Shown: in pieces, positions 43,511 through 51,614 of the stretch
How positions within the stretch are numbered: the stretch's first letter is position 1
How the letters are laid out: every line of letters begins with the position of its first letter
From: Versatilivorator sp963663845
GTDB lineage: Bacteria; Acidobacteriota; Terriglobia; Versatilivoradales; Versatilivoraceae
Length of the DNA: 64,000 bases
NCBI GenBank assembly: GCA_963663845.2
Contig: OY760650.2
Location: 3,472,001 to 3,536,000, forward strand
Direction of reading: 5' to 3'
Program-made: the position numbers and the translations under genes
Notes under the pieces: model-generated
What the model saw: only the letters and a program-made list of their open reading frames with translations
Told to the model about the DNA's origin: nothing
The model's database searches: none

Positions 43511-44580
43511 GACCGATCTTTGACGGACACCTGGACCTGGCCCTGTTCGCCTTGGCCCACAACCGGGACATGACCGAGCCCGCCTCGTCCAGCAACCGGC
43601 GCGAGCAGGGAATGACCGACGCGCTGGAACGGGGCCGGGGCGCCGTCAGCCTGCCGGACATGAGACGGGGCAGGATAGCGGTGTGCCAGTCTTCCCTGGC
43701 GGCCCGGGTAAACCGGGAGACCAGGCCGGTCAGCCGCCTCGATCTGGACTTTGGCACCCAGGCCATGGCTTACGCCAACGCCCAGGGCCAGTTGGCCTAC
43801 TACCGGGTGCTGGAGGAGATGGGCGAGGTCACGCTGATCGGTACCGTGGAGGAGCTGGACCGGCAGTGGGAGCGATGGGAGCGGGACTCGGATTCCGACC
43901 TTCCGGTGGGGATCATCGTCTCCATGGAATGCGCCGATCCCATTTTGGGACCCGATCAGTTGGAGTCCTGGTGGAATGGCGGCCTGCGCAGCGTCTCGCT
44001 TACCCACTTCGGCTACGGCCAGTACGCGGCCGGCACCGGCGTCGAGGGCCCCCTCACTTCGCGAGGCCGGCAACTGCTGTCCCGATTGGCCGAGGTCGGC
44101 ATGACCCTGGACGTTTCCCACCTGGCGGAGGAGAGCTTCTACGACGCCCTGGACCATTTCCCCGGACCGGTGATCGCCAGCCACAACAACTGCCAGGCCC
44201 TGGTCCCCGGGGACCGGCAGCTATCCGACCGCCAGATTCGCCTGTTGCTGGACCGGTCTGCGGTGATCGGCTCGGTTCTGGACGCCTGGATGCTGGTTCC
44301 CGGTTGGGTTCACGGCGAGTCTTCGGCGGAGAACGTCACCCTGGCGGCCGTGGCCGATCATATCGACCATGTCTGCCAGTTGGCGGGAAACAGCCTCCAC
44401 TCCGCCGTCGGAAGCGACGTGGGAGGACTCAACCACATGCCTTCCGATTTTCACACCATCGCCGACCTCCAGAAGCTGGGACCCCTCCTGGCGGAACGGG
44501 GATATACCGAATCCGACCTGGACAACATCTTCCACGCCAACTGGCTCCGCCACTTTCGCCGTTGGCTCCCCGATTCCTGA
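43507..44580 (+). CDS. Membrane dipeptidase-like, peptidase M19 family
   Basis: A 357-aa zinc dipeptidase fold. Binuclear zinc ligands follow the family: FDGHLDL (HxD), the bridging Glu in VSMECADPI, His in TLDVSHLAEESF, His in VIASHNNCQAL and Asp in AVGSDVGGL. No signal peptide is visible, so it is probably cytosolic or carried by a non-standard route. The GTG start overlaps the stop of the S1 gene. Substrates are often dipeptides, including D-amino-acid-containing ones. Confidence 0.88.
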   Translation: MRPIFDGHLDLALFALAHNRDMTEPASSSNRREQGMTDALERGRGAVSLPDMRRGRIAVCQSSLAARVNRETRPVSRLDLDFGTQAMAYANAQGQLAYYRVLEEMGEVTLIGTVEELDRQWERWERDSDSDLPVGIIVSMECADPILGPDQLESWWNGGLRSVSLTHFGYGQYAAGTGVEGPLTSRGRQLLSRLAEVGMTLDVSHLAEESFYDALDHFPGPVIASHNNCQALVPGDRQLSDRQIRLLLDRSAVIGSVLDAWMLVPGWVHGESSAENVTLAAVADHIDHVCQLAGNSLHSAVGSDVGGLNHMPSDFHTIADLQKLGPLLAERGYTESDLDNIFHANWLRHFRRWLPDS

Positions 44581-44616
44581 CTCCCTTGCTTGAACCCAAC
44601 CCGACCATTGGCGGAT

Positions 44617-44880
44617 CTACTCGAAGTGGGTCCATAGCCTGAGGATCTTTACCGATCGGTCCGCCTCAAGCACCTGGTAAACCAGCCGTTGTCGAATGTT
44701 GATTCGTCGGGAATAGGCGCCGGCCAGGTCCCCCACCAGCTTTTCATAGGGCGGCGGCTTCCGGAATGGGTCATCTCGAATGATGTCGAGCAGTTCCTGG
44801 GCTTTTTCCTTTGATCCGGAAGCAGCCGGCTTTTTCGCGTCTTTCCTGGCCTGCCGGGTGAAATAGAGCTCCCAGGTCAC
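44617..44880 (-). CDS. yoeB: YoeB/Txe-family mRNA interferase toxin
   Basis: An 87-aa RelE-superfamily toxin: MTWELYFTRQARKDAKKPAA, then LLDIIRDDPFRKPPPYEKLV, GDLAGAYSRRINIRQRLVYQ and VLRLWTHF-like ending ILRLWTHFE. YoeB normally ends in THY; here it is THFE, so the tyrosine is replaced by Phe-Glu while the catalytic His remains. It cuts mRNA on the ribosome when free. Its start overlaps the antitoxin stop (ATGA). Confidence 0.88.
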   Translation of the reverse strand: MTWELYFTRQARKDAKKPAASGSKEKAQELLDIIRDDPFRKPPPYEKLVGDLAGAYSRRINIRQRLVYQVLEADRSVKILRLWTHFE

Positions 44881-45119
44881 CAGTCCAGTTCCTTTTCACA
44901 TTGGTCGAGACTGGATTCCATTCCTTCGCGAATGGACTCGCGCATTCCCGGGATCGAAAGCAGGTAGAGCGTTTCGTTAATGGCGTTCCAGTCTTCTTCG
45001 GCAATGAGGACCGCATTGCCGCGTCTTCCCGTAATCACAACCGGGCTATGGGATTGGGCTGCCTCATCGATCAACTTGTAGAGTCTGGAACGAGCTTCCG
45101 TCGCGTTCAATGTGGTCAC
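44877..45119 (-). CDS. yefM: YefM/Phd-family antitoxin
   Basis: An 80-aa antitoxin with the standard opening MTTLNATEARSRLYKLIDEA then SPVVITGRRGNAVLIAEEDW and a C-terminal toxin-binding helix (SIREGMESSLDQCEKELDW). It precedes and overlaps yoeB in the usual order and should autorepress the pair. Looks intact. Confidence 0.9.
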   Translation of the reverse strand: MTTLNATEARSRLYKLIDEAAQSHSPVVITGRRGNAVLIAEEDWNAINETLYLLSIPGMRESIREGMESSLDQCEKELDW

Positions 45120-45166
45120 GGCTCACCTCCGAGAGTGTGAGCGTACGTCATCGCGTACGCCAAGTC

Positions 45167-45226
45167 AAGCAACCTCAACCCAAGCAACCTCAACCCAAGC
45201 AACCTCAACCCAAGCAACCTCAACCC
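45167..45226 (+). repeat. 15-bp tandem repeat, four perfect copies
   Basis: AAGCAACCTCAACCC at 45167-45181, 45182-45196, 45197-45211 and 45212-45226. The stop codon of the convergent methyltransferase lies in the last copy, so the repeats form the 3' tail of that mRNA. No spacers, so not a CRISPR array. Confidence 0.95.
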
Positions 45227-45909
45227 GCCTCCCGCTGGATGCCTATGTGGGTCCGGCCGGTCCGGAAGACCCGGGCGCCGGCCAACTTGGAGCGGTGCAG
45301 CAGATCTTCGAGTTCGGTTCGGGTGTAGGCGGCCAGGAGGGAGTCCCGGTAGAGCTGCCTCATCACCCCGGAATAGCGGCGGCCGAACCAGCCGGCGTGG
45401 AGGGGGAATTCGAGGCGGGACGGTCTTCTCAGGTCTCGCAGCAGGACGGCGGCCCCGGGTCTGGCCACCCGGGAGATTTCGTTGAGCAGCGCCAGGGGGG
45501 CGGGCAGGTGGTGAAGCAGGGAATTGCAGAGGACCAGGTCGAAGCTCCGCTCGGAAAAGGGCAGGGATTTGGCGTCGCCCAGCCGGAAGTCGAGCCGGTC
45601 GGCCACTCCGGCTTCCTCGGCGCCTTTGCGGGCCTTCTGCAGCATGGGTTCCGAAAGGTCCACGCCGGTCAGGCGCAGCTCTGGGACTCTCGCGCCCAGC
45701 ATGATGGGGATGATCCCGGGTCCCGTGCCGATATCCAGGGCGTGACCCTCGGCGACCCCCAGACTCAGCGCGTGTTCCACGAAGGTCCGGTCAATCCTTT
45801 CCAGGTAGGCCTGAGAGGCCGCAGCATGGTACGCCTCGACCCCGTCGAGGTCGTCCATGACTTCCGGCTCGGGGGTTCGCTCCAGGTGGAGCCAGGATTG
45901 AAACGGCAT
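45220..45909 (-). CDS. Class I SAM-dependent methyltransferase
   Basis: A 229-aa Rossmann methyltransferase. Motif I is ALDIGTGPGIIPIML, motif II VDLSEPMLQKARKGAEEAG, then RLGDAKSLPFSERSFDLVLC and NSLLHHLPAPLALLNEISRV. These match the UbiE/COQ5-like small-molecule branch. The substrate cannot be told. The final codons and stop lie in the 15-bp tandem repeat, so the true 3' end may have been reshaped by repeat growth. Confidence 0.85.
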   Translation of the reverse strand: MPFQSWLHLERTPEPEVMDDLDGVEAYHAAASQAYLERIDRTFVEHALSLGVAEGHALDIGTGPGIIPIMLGARVPELRLTGVDLSEPMLQKARKGAEEAGVADRLDFRLGDAKSLPFSERSFDLVLCNSLLHHLPAPLALLNEISRVARPGAAVLLRDLRRPSRLEFPLHAGWFGRRYSGVMRQLYRDSLLAAYTRTELEDLLHRSKLAGARVFRTGRTHIGIQREAG

Positions 45910-45944
45910 GTCGTTCGCTGCCCGCGGCCGCAGGGATCTGTCCC

Positions 45945-46298
45945 TCAGTAGCCGAGCGCCCTCAGATCTTCCTCGGAAAGCCCGAAGTAGTGGCCGATTT
46001 CATGTTTCAGGGTCTTCTCGATCTGGCGGCGCAGGTCGGCTTCGCCGGTGCTGACCGATTCGATGTTCTTCTGGTAGAGATAGACCTGCTGGGGAAAAGA
46101 GGCGGCGGCAAAGACGGATTGGCGGGTCTTTGGAACGCCGCGAAACAGGCCCAGGAGACGTCCGGGGAATTGCCGCTGCAAGTCCGGCTCGGGGTAGTCC
46201 TGGACGATGACGGCAAGATTGTCCAAGCGGTTCTGGAAAAATTGGGGCAAGTCCGCCAGGACGTCATCCACGATTTGCGAGAATCGGACCGCGTCCAT
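45945..46298 (-). CDS. Metallopeptidase-family zincin (HExxH)
   Basis: A 117-aa protein of the small DUF1025-like zincin group: QIVDDVLADLPQFFQNRLDN at the start and KTLKHEIGHYFGLSEEDLRA at the end, with the HExxH zinc motif plus a downstream Glu. It is common in Actinobacteria and Acidobacteria; biological role unknown. Lies between the methyltransferase and lpxD on the same strand with short gaps. Confidence 0.85.
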   Translation of the reverse strand: MDAVRFSQIVDDVLADLPQFFQNRLDNLAVIVQDYPEPDLQRQFPGRLLGLFRGVPKTRQSVFAAASFPQQVYLYQKNIESVSTGEADLRRQIEKTLKHEIGHYFGLSEEDLRALGY

Positions 46299-46348
46299 GC
46301 TTTAGCCTCGATCCGTCAGCCGGATCTCCTCACTGAAGCGCAAGGTCG

Positions 46349-47398
46349 TTACTGGCCGGACTTCTCGTTTTCCCGCAGGAGCTGATCGAGGCGCTTCTTC
46401 AACCGCTCCAGCTCCGAACGCATCTGGGGAAGGCGGGGGAGGAGAGCCAGAATACGCTTGAACTCCCTCAGCGGACGGGCAGGCGTTCCCCAGTAGACCT
46501 GATTGCCCGGCAGGATCTTCCCGGGAAGGACCCCGGCCTGTCCTCCGATGACGGCGCCTTTTTTGACCCGAATGTGCTCGCCGAAGCCGGCCTGGCCGGC
46601 AATGACCACCTCGTCCTCGATGACGGCGCTGCCGGAGATGCCGGTCTGAGAGGCAATGATCACCGCCGAACCGATTCGGGTGTTGTGGGCGATCTGGACC
46701 AGGTTGTCGATCTTGCTGCCCCGGCCGATCCGAGTCATCCCCAGCGAGCCGCGATCCACGGTGGTATTGGCTCCGATTTCCACGTCGTCCTCGATCACGA
46801 TCCCGCCTGCCTGGGGAAACTTGACGTGGGAGGTTCCGTCGAACACGTAGCCGAATCCGTCGGCCCCCAGCACCACGCCGGCGTGCAGCGTCACCCGGCA
46901 ACCCAGCTCCGTGCCGGGATAGAGGACCACCCGGGGATGGAGTATGGAGTCGCTGCCGATTCGGCAATGCTCTCCCACGACCACGCCCGCCTGCAGGATG
47001 CAGCGGTCGCCCACCCGGGCCCCGGCCCCCACGACCGCGTGAGGCCCCAGGTCCACCTGCCGTCCGATGACCGCCTCGGGGGAAACCACCGCGGACGGAT
47101 CCCGCGCTCCCCGTCCGGCCGGGCGGGGATGGAGCAGGCGGGCCGCTCGGGAAAAGTCCAGCTTGGGTCGCTCGGAAACGATGGTGTTCCAGCCGGAGCG
47201 GTGGTTGTCGGCGGTGGTCACGATGCCGCCGGCCGTCAGCTCGTCAGGCAGGCGGGCGGCCCTGGTCGAGCCCTCACAGTAGATCAGCGAGGTCCGGTCG
47301 GCTTCCTCCCAGTTGGAGATTCGCCGGAGTTGCAGGGAACCGTCCCCGTGGAAGGGGCATCGGAGATAGCGGGCGATTTCGGCAATGGAGGCACCCAT
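46349..47398 (-). CDS. lpxD: UDP-3-O-acylglucosamine N-acyltransferase
   Basis: A 349-aa left-handed beta-helix acyltransferase for lipid A. N-terminal uridine-binding domain (SIAEIARYLRCPFHGDGSLQ), then hexapeptide repeats (AVIGRQVDLGPHAVVGAGARV, HPRVVLYPGTELG). LpxD landmarks: GADGFGYVFDGTSHVKFPQ, DDVEIGANTTVDRGSLGMTR, the catalytic His in QIAHNTRIG, and a C-terminal helix. It shows that the organism makes lipopolysaccharide. Solitary, not in the usual lpxD-fabZ-lpxA cluster. Confidence 0.95.
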   Translation of the reverse strand: MGASIAEIARYLRCPFHGDGSLQLRRISNWEEADRTSLIYCEGSTRAARLPDELTAGGIVTTADNHRSGWNTIVSERPKLDFSRAARLLHPRPAGRGARDPSAVVSPEAVIGRQVDLGPHAVVGAGARVGDRCILQAGVVVGEHCRIGSDSILHPRVVLYPGTELGCRVTLHAGVVLGADGFGYVFDGTSHVKFPQAGGIVIEDDVEIGANTTVDRGSLGMTRIGRGSKIDNLVQIAHNTRIGSAVIIASQTGISGSAVIEDEVVIAGQAGFGEHIRVKKGAVIGGQAGVLPGKILPGNQVYWGTPARPLREFKRILALLPRLPQMRSELERLKKRLDQLLRENEKSGQ

Positions 47399-47433
47399 GC
47401 CCCTCTATCTAGCAACTTTCGGGTGGCCTGTCC

Positions 47434-48615
47434 ATGGAAATAATACGGGCTGAAGGCCTTGACAGCCGGGAATGGATGGAAGATCCTGCGGGCATGTCGA
47501 AGACGGCCGCGACCGAAGCGGTCCCTCTCCCTCCAGCCGAAATCCGGCGCCTGCAGGCCCGGCTCCTGGCCTGGTACCGGCAGCACCAGCGCCAGCTTCC
47601 CTGGCGTGAATCGCGCGACTTCTACCCCGTCTGGGTCTCTGAGGTCATGCTCCAGCAGACCCAGGTTCAAACCGTCGTTCCCTATTTTTTGCGTTTCATG
47701 AAGGCTTTCCCCACCCTTGAGGATCTGGCCGGGGCCGACGCCCAGGATCTGCTGCGGATTTGGGCCGGGTTGGGTTACTACTCCCGGGCCAGAAATCTCA
47801 GGAAGGCGGCCCGGATTCTGGTGAGGGAGCATGGAGGGAAGTTTCCCGGGAGCTATCGGGAAGCCTTGAAATTGCCCGGAATCGGGCGCTACACGGCCGC
47901 CGCCGTCCTCAGCATTGCTTTCGACCAGCCGCTGCCGGCCCTGGACGGCAACGTGGCGCGGGTCCTGAGCCGGCTGTTCTGCCTGAGGGGCGACCCCGCC
48001 AGGTCGCCCCTGCAGGGAATGCTGGCTGCCGCCGGACAACAGATGCTTCCCGGCACCCGGCCGGGGGATTTCAACCAGGCCTTGATGGAGTTGGGGGCGA
48101 CGGTCTGTCTGCCCCGCAACCCGCGCTGCCTCCTGTGCCCCTGGTCCTCCCATTGCGAGGCCCTGAAATCGGGCATGCAGGAACGGCTGCCGGAGAAGGG
48201 CAAGCGGTCAGAAACTCGCCTGAGCCGTCAAGCCGCCGCCGTGATCCGGCATCGGGGGCGAATCCTGATACGGAAGAGGTCCGGCTCCCGTTTGCTCCAG
48301 GACCTGTGGGAGTTTCCCGGGGGGGAATTCAGTCGATCCGACCTGGCCGGCTCCCTGGTGAAATACCTGGAGTCGGAGTTCCGGTTGAACGTCCGGTTGC
48401 GCGACCGGTTGACCGTGGTCAAACACGCCGTCACCCATCGGAGAATCACTCTGACGGTCTACGAGGCCCGGCTGAAACCGCCACTGCCGCCCACTCTTTC
48501 GGTCCAGGGCGCGCGCTGGATTTGGCTGAGCCAGGCCGGCCGCTATCCTCTGACGGCCGCGGCCTCCCGTATCGTTCAGGCGCTGACCTCGGAGAAATGC
48601 GGGTCAAGACCTTGA
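47434..48615 (+). CDS. mutY: A/G-specific adenine DNA glycosylase
   Basis: About 393 aa. MutY removes adenine paired with 8-oxoguanine. Helix-hairpin-helix and catalytic Asp in LPGIGRYTAAAVLSIAFDQP and ALDGNVARVLSR; catalytic Glu in WVSEVMLQQTQVQTV; 4Fe-4S loop Cys-x6-Cys-x2-Cys-x5-Cys in CLPRNPRCLLCPWSSHC. The C-terminal 120 residues are the NUDIX-like 8-oxoG-sensing domain (LLQDLWEFPGGEF). The start is uncertain: ATGs at 47434, 47476 and 47494 are all possible, and the conserved part begins after all of them. Confidence 0.93.
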   Translation: MEIIRAEGLDSREWMEDPAGMSKTAATEAVPLPPAEIRRLQARLLAWYRQHQRQLPWRESRDFYPVWVSEVMLQQTQVQTVVPYFLRFMKAFPTLEDLAGADAQDLLRIWAGLGYYSRARNLRKAARILVREHGGKFPGSYREALKLPGIGRYTAAAVLSIAFDQPLPALDGNVARVLSRLFCLRGDPARSPLQGMLAAAGQQMLPGTRPGDFNQALMELGATVCLPRNPRCLLCPWSSHCEALKSGMQERLPEKGKRSETRLSRQAAAVIRHRGRILIRKRSGSRLLQDLWEFPGGEFSRSDLAGSLVKYLESEFRLNVRLRDRLTVVKHAVTHRRITLTVYEARLKPPLPPTLSVQGARWIWLSQAGRYPLTAAASRIVQALTSEKCGSRP

Positions 48616-48684
48616 CAAGCGCCGGGGCCGGGGGCAAGCTAGGGTGCATTGACGCAACGATCTCAGGAAGGAGCAGGCGAAACG

Positions 48685-49014
48685 ATGAGTGGAAACGTAG
48701 TGGAATTTACCGATGCGAATTTCGACGCTGAGGCCCTGCAGGCCGATCAGCCCGTGCTGGTGGACTTCTGGGCTCCCTGGTGCGGCCCTTGCCGGATGGT
48801 GGGCCCCATCATCGAGGAGCTGGCAGGCGCCTACGCCGGCAAGGTGAAGGTGGGGAAGCTCAACACCGACCATAACCCGGCAGTCGCCTCCAAGTACGGT
48901 ATTCGCAGCATCCCCACGATCCTGCTTCTCAAGGATGGCCAGGTGGTCGGCAACCTGCTGGGCGCCATGCCGAAGTCGGAATTTCAAAAGATGATCGATC
49001 CGCACCTGCAATAG
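48685..49014 (+). CDS. trxA: Thioredoxin
   Basis: A 109-aa thioredoxin with the active site FWAPWCGPCRMVGPI, cis-proline in RSIPTILLLKDG and a normal C-terminus. Start at 48685 follows AAGGAGCAGGCG. Cytosolic disulfide reductase; full length. It follows mutY after a gap of 69 bases. Confidence 0.95.
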   Translation: MSGNVVEFTDANFDAEALQADQPVLVDFWAPWCGPCRMVGPIIEELAGAYAGKVKVGKLNTDHNPAVASKYGIRSIPTILLLKDGQVVGNLLGAMPKSEFQKMIDPHLQ

Positions 49015-49078
49015 GCTCGGGTGCGGGCGGTCAGCAACCGCCAGGTCTCCGGCCGCGGCAACAGCCTCCAATCCCCGC

Positions 49079-49282
49079 ATGCCGGTAGTCACGTCTTTGA
49101 ATTCCTACCCTCCACGCCTCCCGGAAAAGGGTTCTTCCCGGGAACGCCCGCCGGCGGTTGCCAACCGGCACAAGGATCCCAGCCAGTTCTGTCCTCAGTG
49201 TGGCCTGGAGTTGCGCCCCGACCACTGCAAGCTGCGGTGTCCCCAGTGCGGCTACTACATGTCCTGCTCGGACTACTATTAG
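49079..49282 (+). CDS. Small zinc-ribbon protein
   Basis: A 67-aa protein whose last 32 residues form a compact zinc ribbon: CPQCGLELRPDHCKLRCPQC then GYYMSCSDYY. Two CPQC knuckles make a likely zinc site; further cysteines precede the Tyr-Tyr tail. The first 30 residues look disordered, so a later start is possible. Function unknown; could be a nucleic-acid- or protein-binding accessory. It lies between trx and the ArnT-like gene. Confidence 0.55.
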   Translation: MPVVTSLNSYPPRLPEKGSSRERPPAVANRHKDPSQFCPQCGLELRPDHCKLRCPQCGYYMSCSDYY

Positions 49283-49322
49283 CCCGCCTTTCTCCAGACG
49301 TCATAGTCCTTTTTTAATCAAC

Positions 49323-50966
49323 GTGTTCAGGCGAATTCAACCCGGCCACCTGCTTCTGATTCTCGGGTTCGTCTGGGTCCAGTTCTTCCTGGGCCTGGGC
49401 GGTCTGGGACTGGTGGGTCCGGATGAGCCGCGCTACGCCCACATCGCCAGGGAAATGCTGGCCTCGGGCGACTTTGTGACCCCTCGCTACTTCGGAGAGC
49501 CCTGGCTGGAGAAGCCGGTTCTCTACTACTGGCTGGCGTCGGCGGCCTACCGGCTCTTCGGAGTCAACGAATTCGCCGCCCGGCTGCCCTCGGCGCTGGC
49601 TGCCGTGCTGGGAGTGTTTTGCGTCTACCTGGTGGGCAGGCAGCGGGAGGGCCCCCGGGAGGGGCTGTTCTCCTGTCTCGTCCTGGCGGCCTCGATTCTC
49701 TATTTCTCCCTGGCTCGGGCCGCCTCCACCGATATGGTGTTCTCGGCCTCCATGGCGGTGGGCTGGACCGCCTTGTTCTTCCTGTTGTTCGGCGACAAGG
49801 GTTGGTGGCGGGCTTCGTCCGCTTCCGCTCCTCAACGGGGGTTGCTGTTGACCCTTTACCTGTTCCTGGGACTGGCGACTCTGGCCAAGGGACCGGCCGG
49901 CCTGGTTCTGCCCCTGGTCAGCCTGGCTGTTTTTCTGGCAGTCACGGGTCGGATGGAGCTGGCGGCCAGGTTCAGGCCGGTCACCGGAGCCCTGGTCTTG
50001 CTGGCGGTGGTCCTGCCCTGGTACGGATTGTGCACACTGGCCAATGGGTGGGGATTCGTGGAGGAATTCCTGATCCGGCACAACCTGGAACGGTTCTTTA
50101 CCGACCGCTATGAGCACCCCCAGCCCTTCTGGTTCTTTCCGGCGGTTGCCCTGATCGGCTTTTTCCCCTGGAGCCTGCAACTGATTCCATCGGCCCGGGG
50201 ACTGTTTCGACACGGAGGGCGCTGGCGTTCGCTCGCCTCGGCCCAGGATCTCTTCTTGTGGCTGTGGCTGCTGGCGCCGCTGGTGGTCTTCTCCCTCTCC
50301 CGATCCAAGTTGCCGGGGTACCTGCTGCCGGCGGCTCCCGCCATGGCCCTGCTGATCGGCCGCCAGGTCCGGCTCTGGCTGAAGCCCGACCCGGGCACTG
50401 CCCGGCCCCTCTGGTTCAAGGACTTCTTTTTCTACCAGGCCCTGTGCCTGATTGCGACGGGCCTGGCGCTGCCCTTCTACGCCACCCGGCTGAACCTGCC
50501 GGTGGAGTCGCTGGCGGGGGCCGCCTCCGGGCTGCTGGCGGGCACGGGCCTGCTTGCCCTGCTGTTCCATTGGCGCCGCCGGCGAACGGCCTCGGTGGCT
50601 TGCACCCTGGCGGCGGTTGCTCTGGCGGTGATCCTGGTAACGGGGGGGGCCTTCCCCCGGGTGGATGCCGCCGAGTCCTCCCGCCGATTGGCGGCCTACC
50701 TTCAGACAGAGGAGGGATTCCGGGATCAACCCCTGTTCGTCTACGGAATCTCGCGCAACGTGGCCTATGGGCTGGGCTTCTACCTGAACAGTCCCGCCCG
50801 GATCATCTACTCGGAAGGCGACCTGCACTATCCGAGGGGAAGGGAAGCCTTCCTCGTGACCTCGCCCGACTTCAAGGCCGACAAATTTTTCGCCCGCAAT
50901 CAAGTGGAAGGACGGACGGAATACCCTTCCCGCAGCATTCTCAGAATCCGGCACAAGCCGGAATGA
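49323..50966 (+). CDS. ArnT-like glycosyltransferase (family 39/83), membrane
   Basis: About 547 aa, 11-13 membrane helices. The first periplasmic loop has GPDEPRYAHIAREML, the DE motif of ArnT/PMT-type transferases that use polyprenyl-phosphate sugars, followed by PWLEKPVLYYWLASA and GVNEFAARLPSAL. Members add aminoarabinose to lipid A, or glycosylate proteins or other lipids. I start at GTG 49323 (VFRRIQPGHLLLILGF); the open frame upstream overlaps the zinc-ribbon gene and is not membrane-like. The acceptor is unknown. Confidence 0.82.
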   Translation: MFRRIQPGHLLLILGFVWVQFFLGLGGLGLVGPDEPRYAHIAREMLASGDFVTPRYFGEPWLEKPVLYYWLASAAYRLFGVNEFAARLPSALAAVLGVFCVYLVGRQREGPREGLFSCLVLAASILYFSLARAASTDMVFSASMAVGWTALFFLLFGDKGWWRASSASAPQRGLLLTLYLFLGLATLAKGPAGLVLPLVSLAVFLAVTGRMELAARFRPVTGALVLLAVVLPWYGLCTLANGWGFVEEFLIRHNLERFFTDRYEHPQPFWFFPAVALIGFFPWSLQLIPSARGLFRHGGRWRSLASAQDLFLWLWLLAPLVVFSLSRSKLPGYLLPAAPAMALLIGRQVRLWLKPDPGTARPLWFKDFFFYQALCLIATGLALPFYATRLNLPVESLAGAASGLLAGTGLLALLFHWRRRRTASVACTLAAVALAVILVTGGAFPRVDAAESSRRLAAYLQTEEGFRDQPLFVYGISRNVAYGLGFYLNSPARIIYSEGDLHYPRGREAFLVTSPDFKADKFFARNQVEGRTEYPSRSILRIRHKPE

Positions 50967-51027
50967 AGGGCTGGCAGCAACGTTTCCCGTTGGAAAGCGA
51001 ATCGAATATTGTTACAATTTATACATA

Positions 51028-51285
51028 GTGTACAATCTAGAGATAGTCCGGTCGGCACGGAAAGACATCAAGCGATTGGACCGGCCGGTCCGTGTCCGAG
51101 TGATCGCCGCGATTGAACTATTGCTCGCTGATCCCTATCGCCAGGGTGTACGCCAGTTGGCTGGCGGGATCTTTCGATACAGGGTCGGTCACTACCGGAT
51201 TATCTACAACATCGACAAAGACACGGTGATCGTGAGAATCGTACGTGTCAAGCACCGCAGAGAAGTGTACAGGGAAGGCAAATGA
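51028..51285 (+). CDS. relE: RelE-family toxin
   Basis: An 85-aa toxin, GTG start: YNLEIVRSARKDIKRLDRPV, then LLLADPYRQGVRQLAGGIFR, RVGHYRIIYNIDKDTVIVRI and RVKHRREVYR. This is the ribosome-dependent RelE/ParE fold with the usual Arg/Lys and Tyr residues. Here the toxin comes before the antitoxin, the reverse of the common order; the ATGA overlap at 51282 keeps them coupled. Confidence 0.88.
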   Translation: MYNLEIVRSARKDIKRLDRPVRVRVIAAIELLLADPYRQGVRQLAGGIFRYRVGHYRIIYNIDKDTVIVRIVRVKHRREVYREGK

Positions 51286-51614
51286 ACACGGAACTTGAAG
51301 CCACCGAGATGAGCGCTTCCTCGGCTCGTCAGAATTTTTCCAGGATCATCGATGCCGTCCGTATTGCGGGAGAACGCATCCTGGTCACTCAGCACGGACG
51401 ACCGGCAGCGGCAGTCATCGGAGTTGAAGACCTGGAGTTGCTGCAACTTCTCGAGGATCGAATGGATTTGGCTGAGGCCCGCCGCCGGATAAAAGAGCCG
51501 GCTGACAAGGTTGGCTTGGAAGAATTGCGGAGCGGATCATTTCTGGAAGACAAGTCGATTGGGCGAAAACAAAAGAAGGCGCGAGCTGATCGGGAGTTGG
51601 TCCCAGTCGACTAG
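51282..51614 (+). CDS. Phd/YefM-family antitoxin
   Basis: A 110-aa antitoxin: SASSARQNFSRIIDAVRIAG, ERILVTQHGRPAAAVIGVED, then a helical toxin-binding tail and a basic end (GRKQKKARADRELVPVD). It follows and overlaps the RelE toxin gene. Its last bases overlap the convergent beta-barrel gene by four bases. Confidence 0.87.
   Translation: MNTELEATEMSASSARQNFSRIIDAVRIAGERILVTQHGRPAAAVIGVEDLELLQLLEDRMDLAEARRRIKEPADKVGLEELRSGSFLEDKSIGRKQKKARADRELVPVD

Noticed and set aside
45167..45226. Possible CRISPR array
   Set aside because: Four directly abutting 15-bp units without spacers and no cas genes; a simple tandem repeat. The same holds for 7331-7385.
49314..50954. 546-codon minus-strand ORF opposite the ArnT-like gene
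   Set aside because: Gln/Gly/Arg-rich antisense frame of a clear membrane glycosyltransferase.
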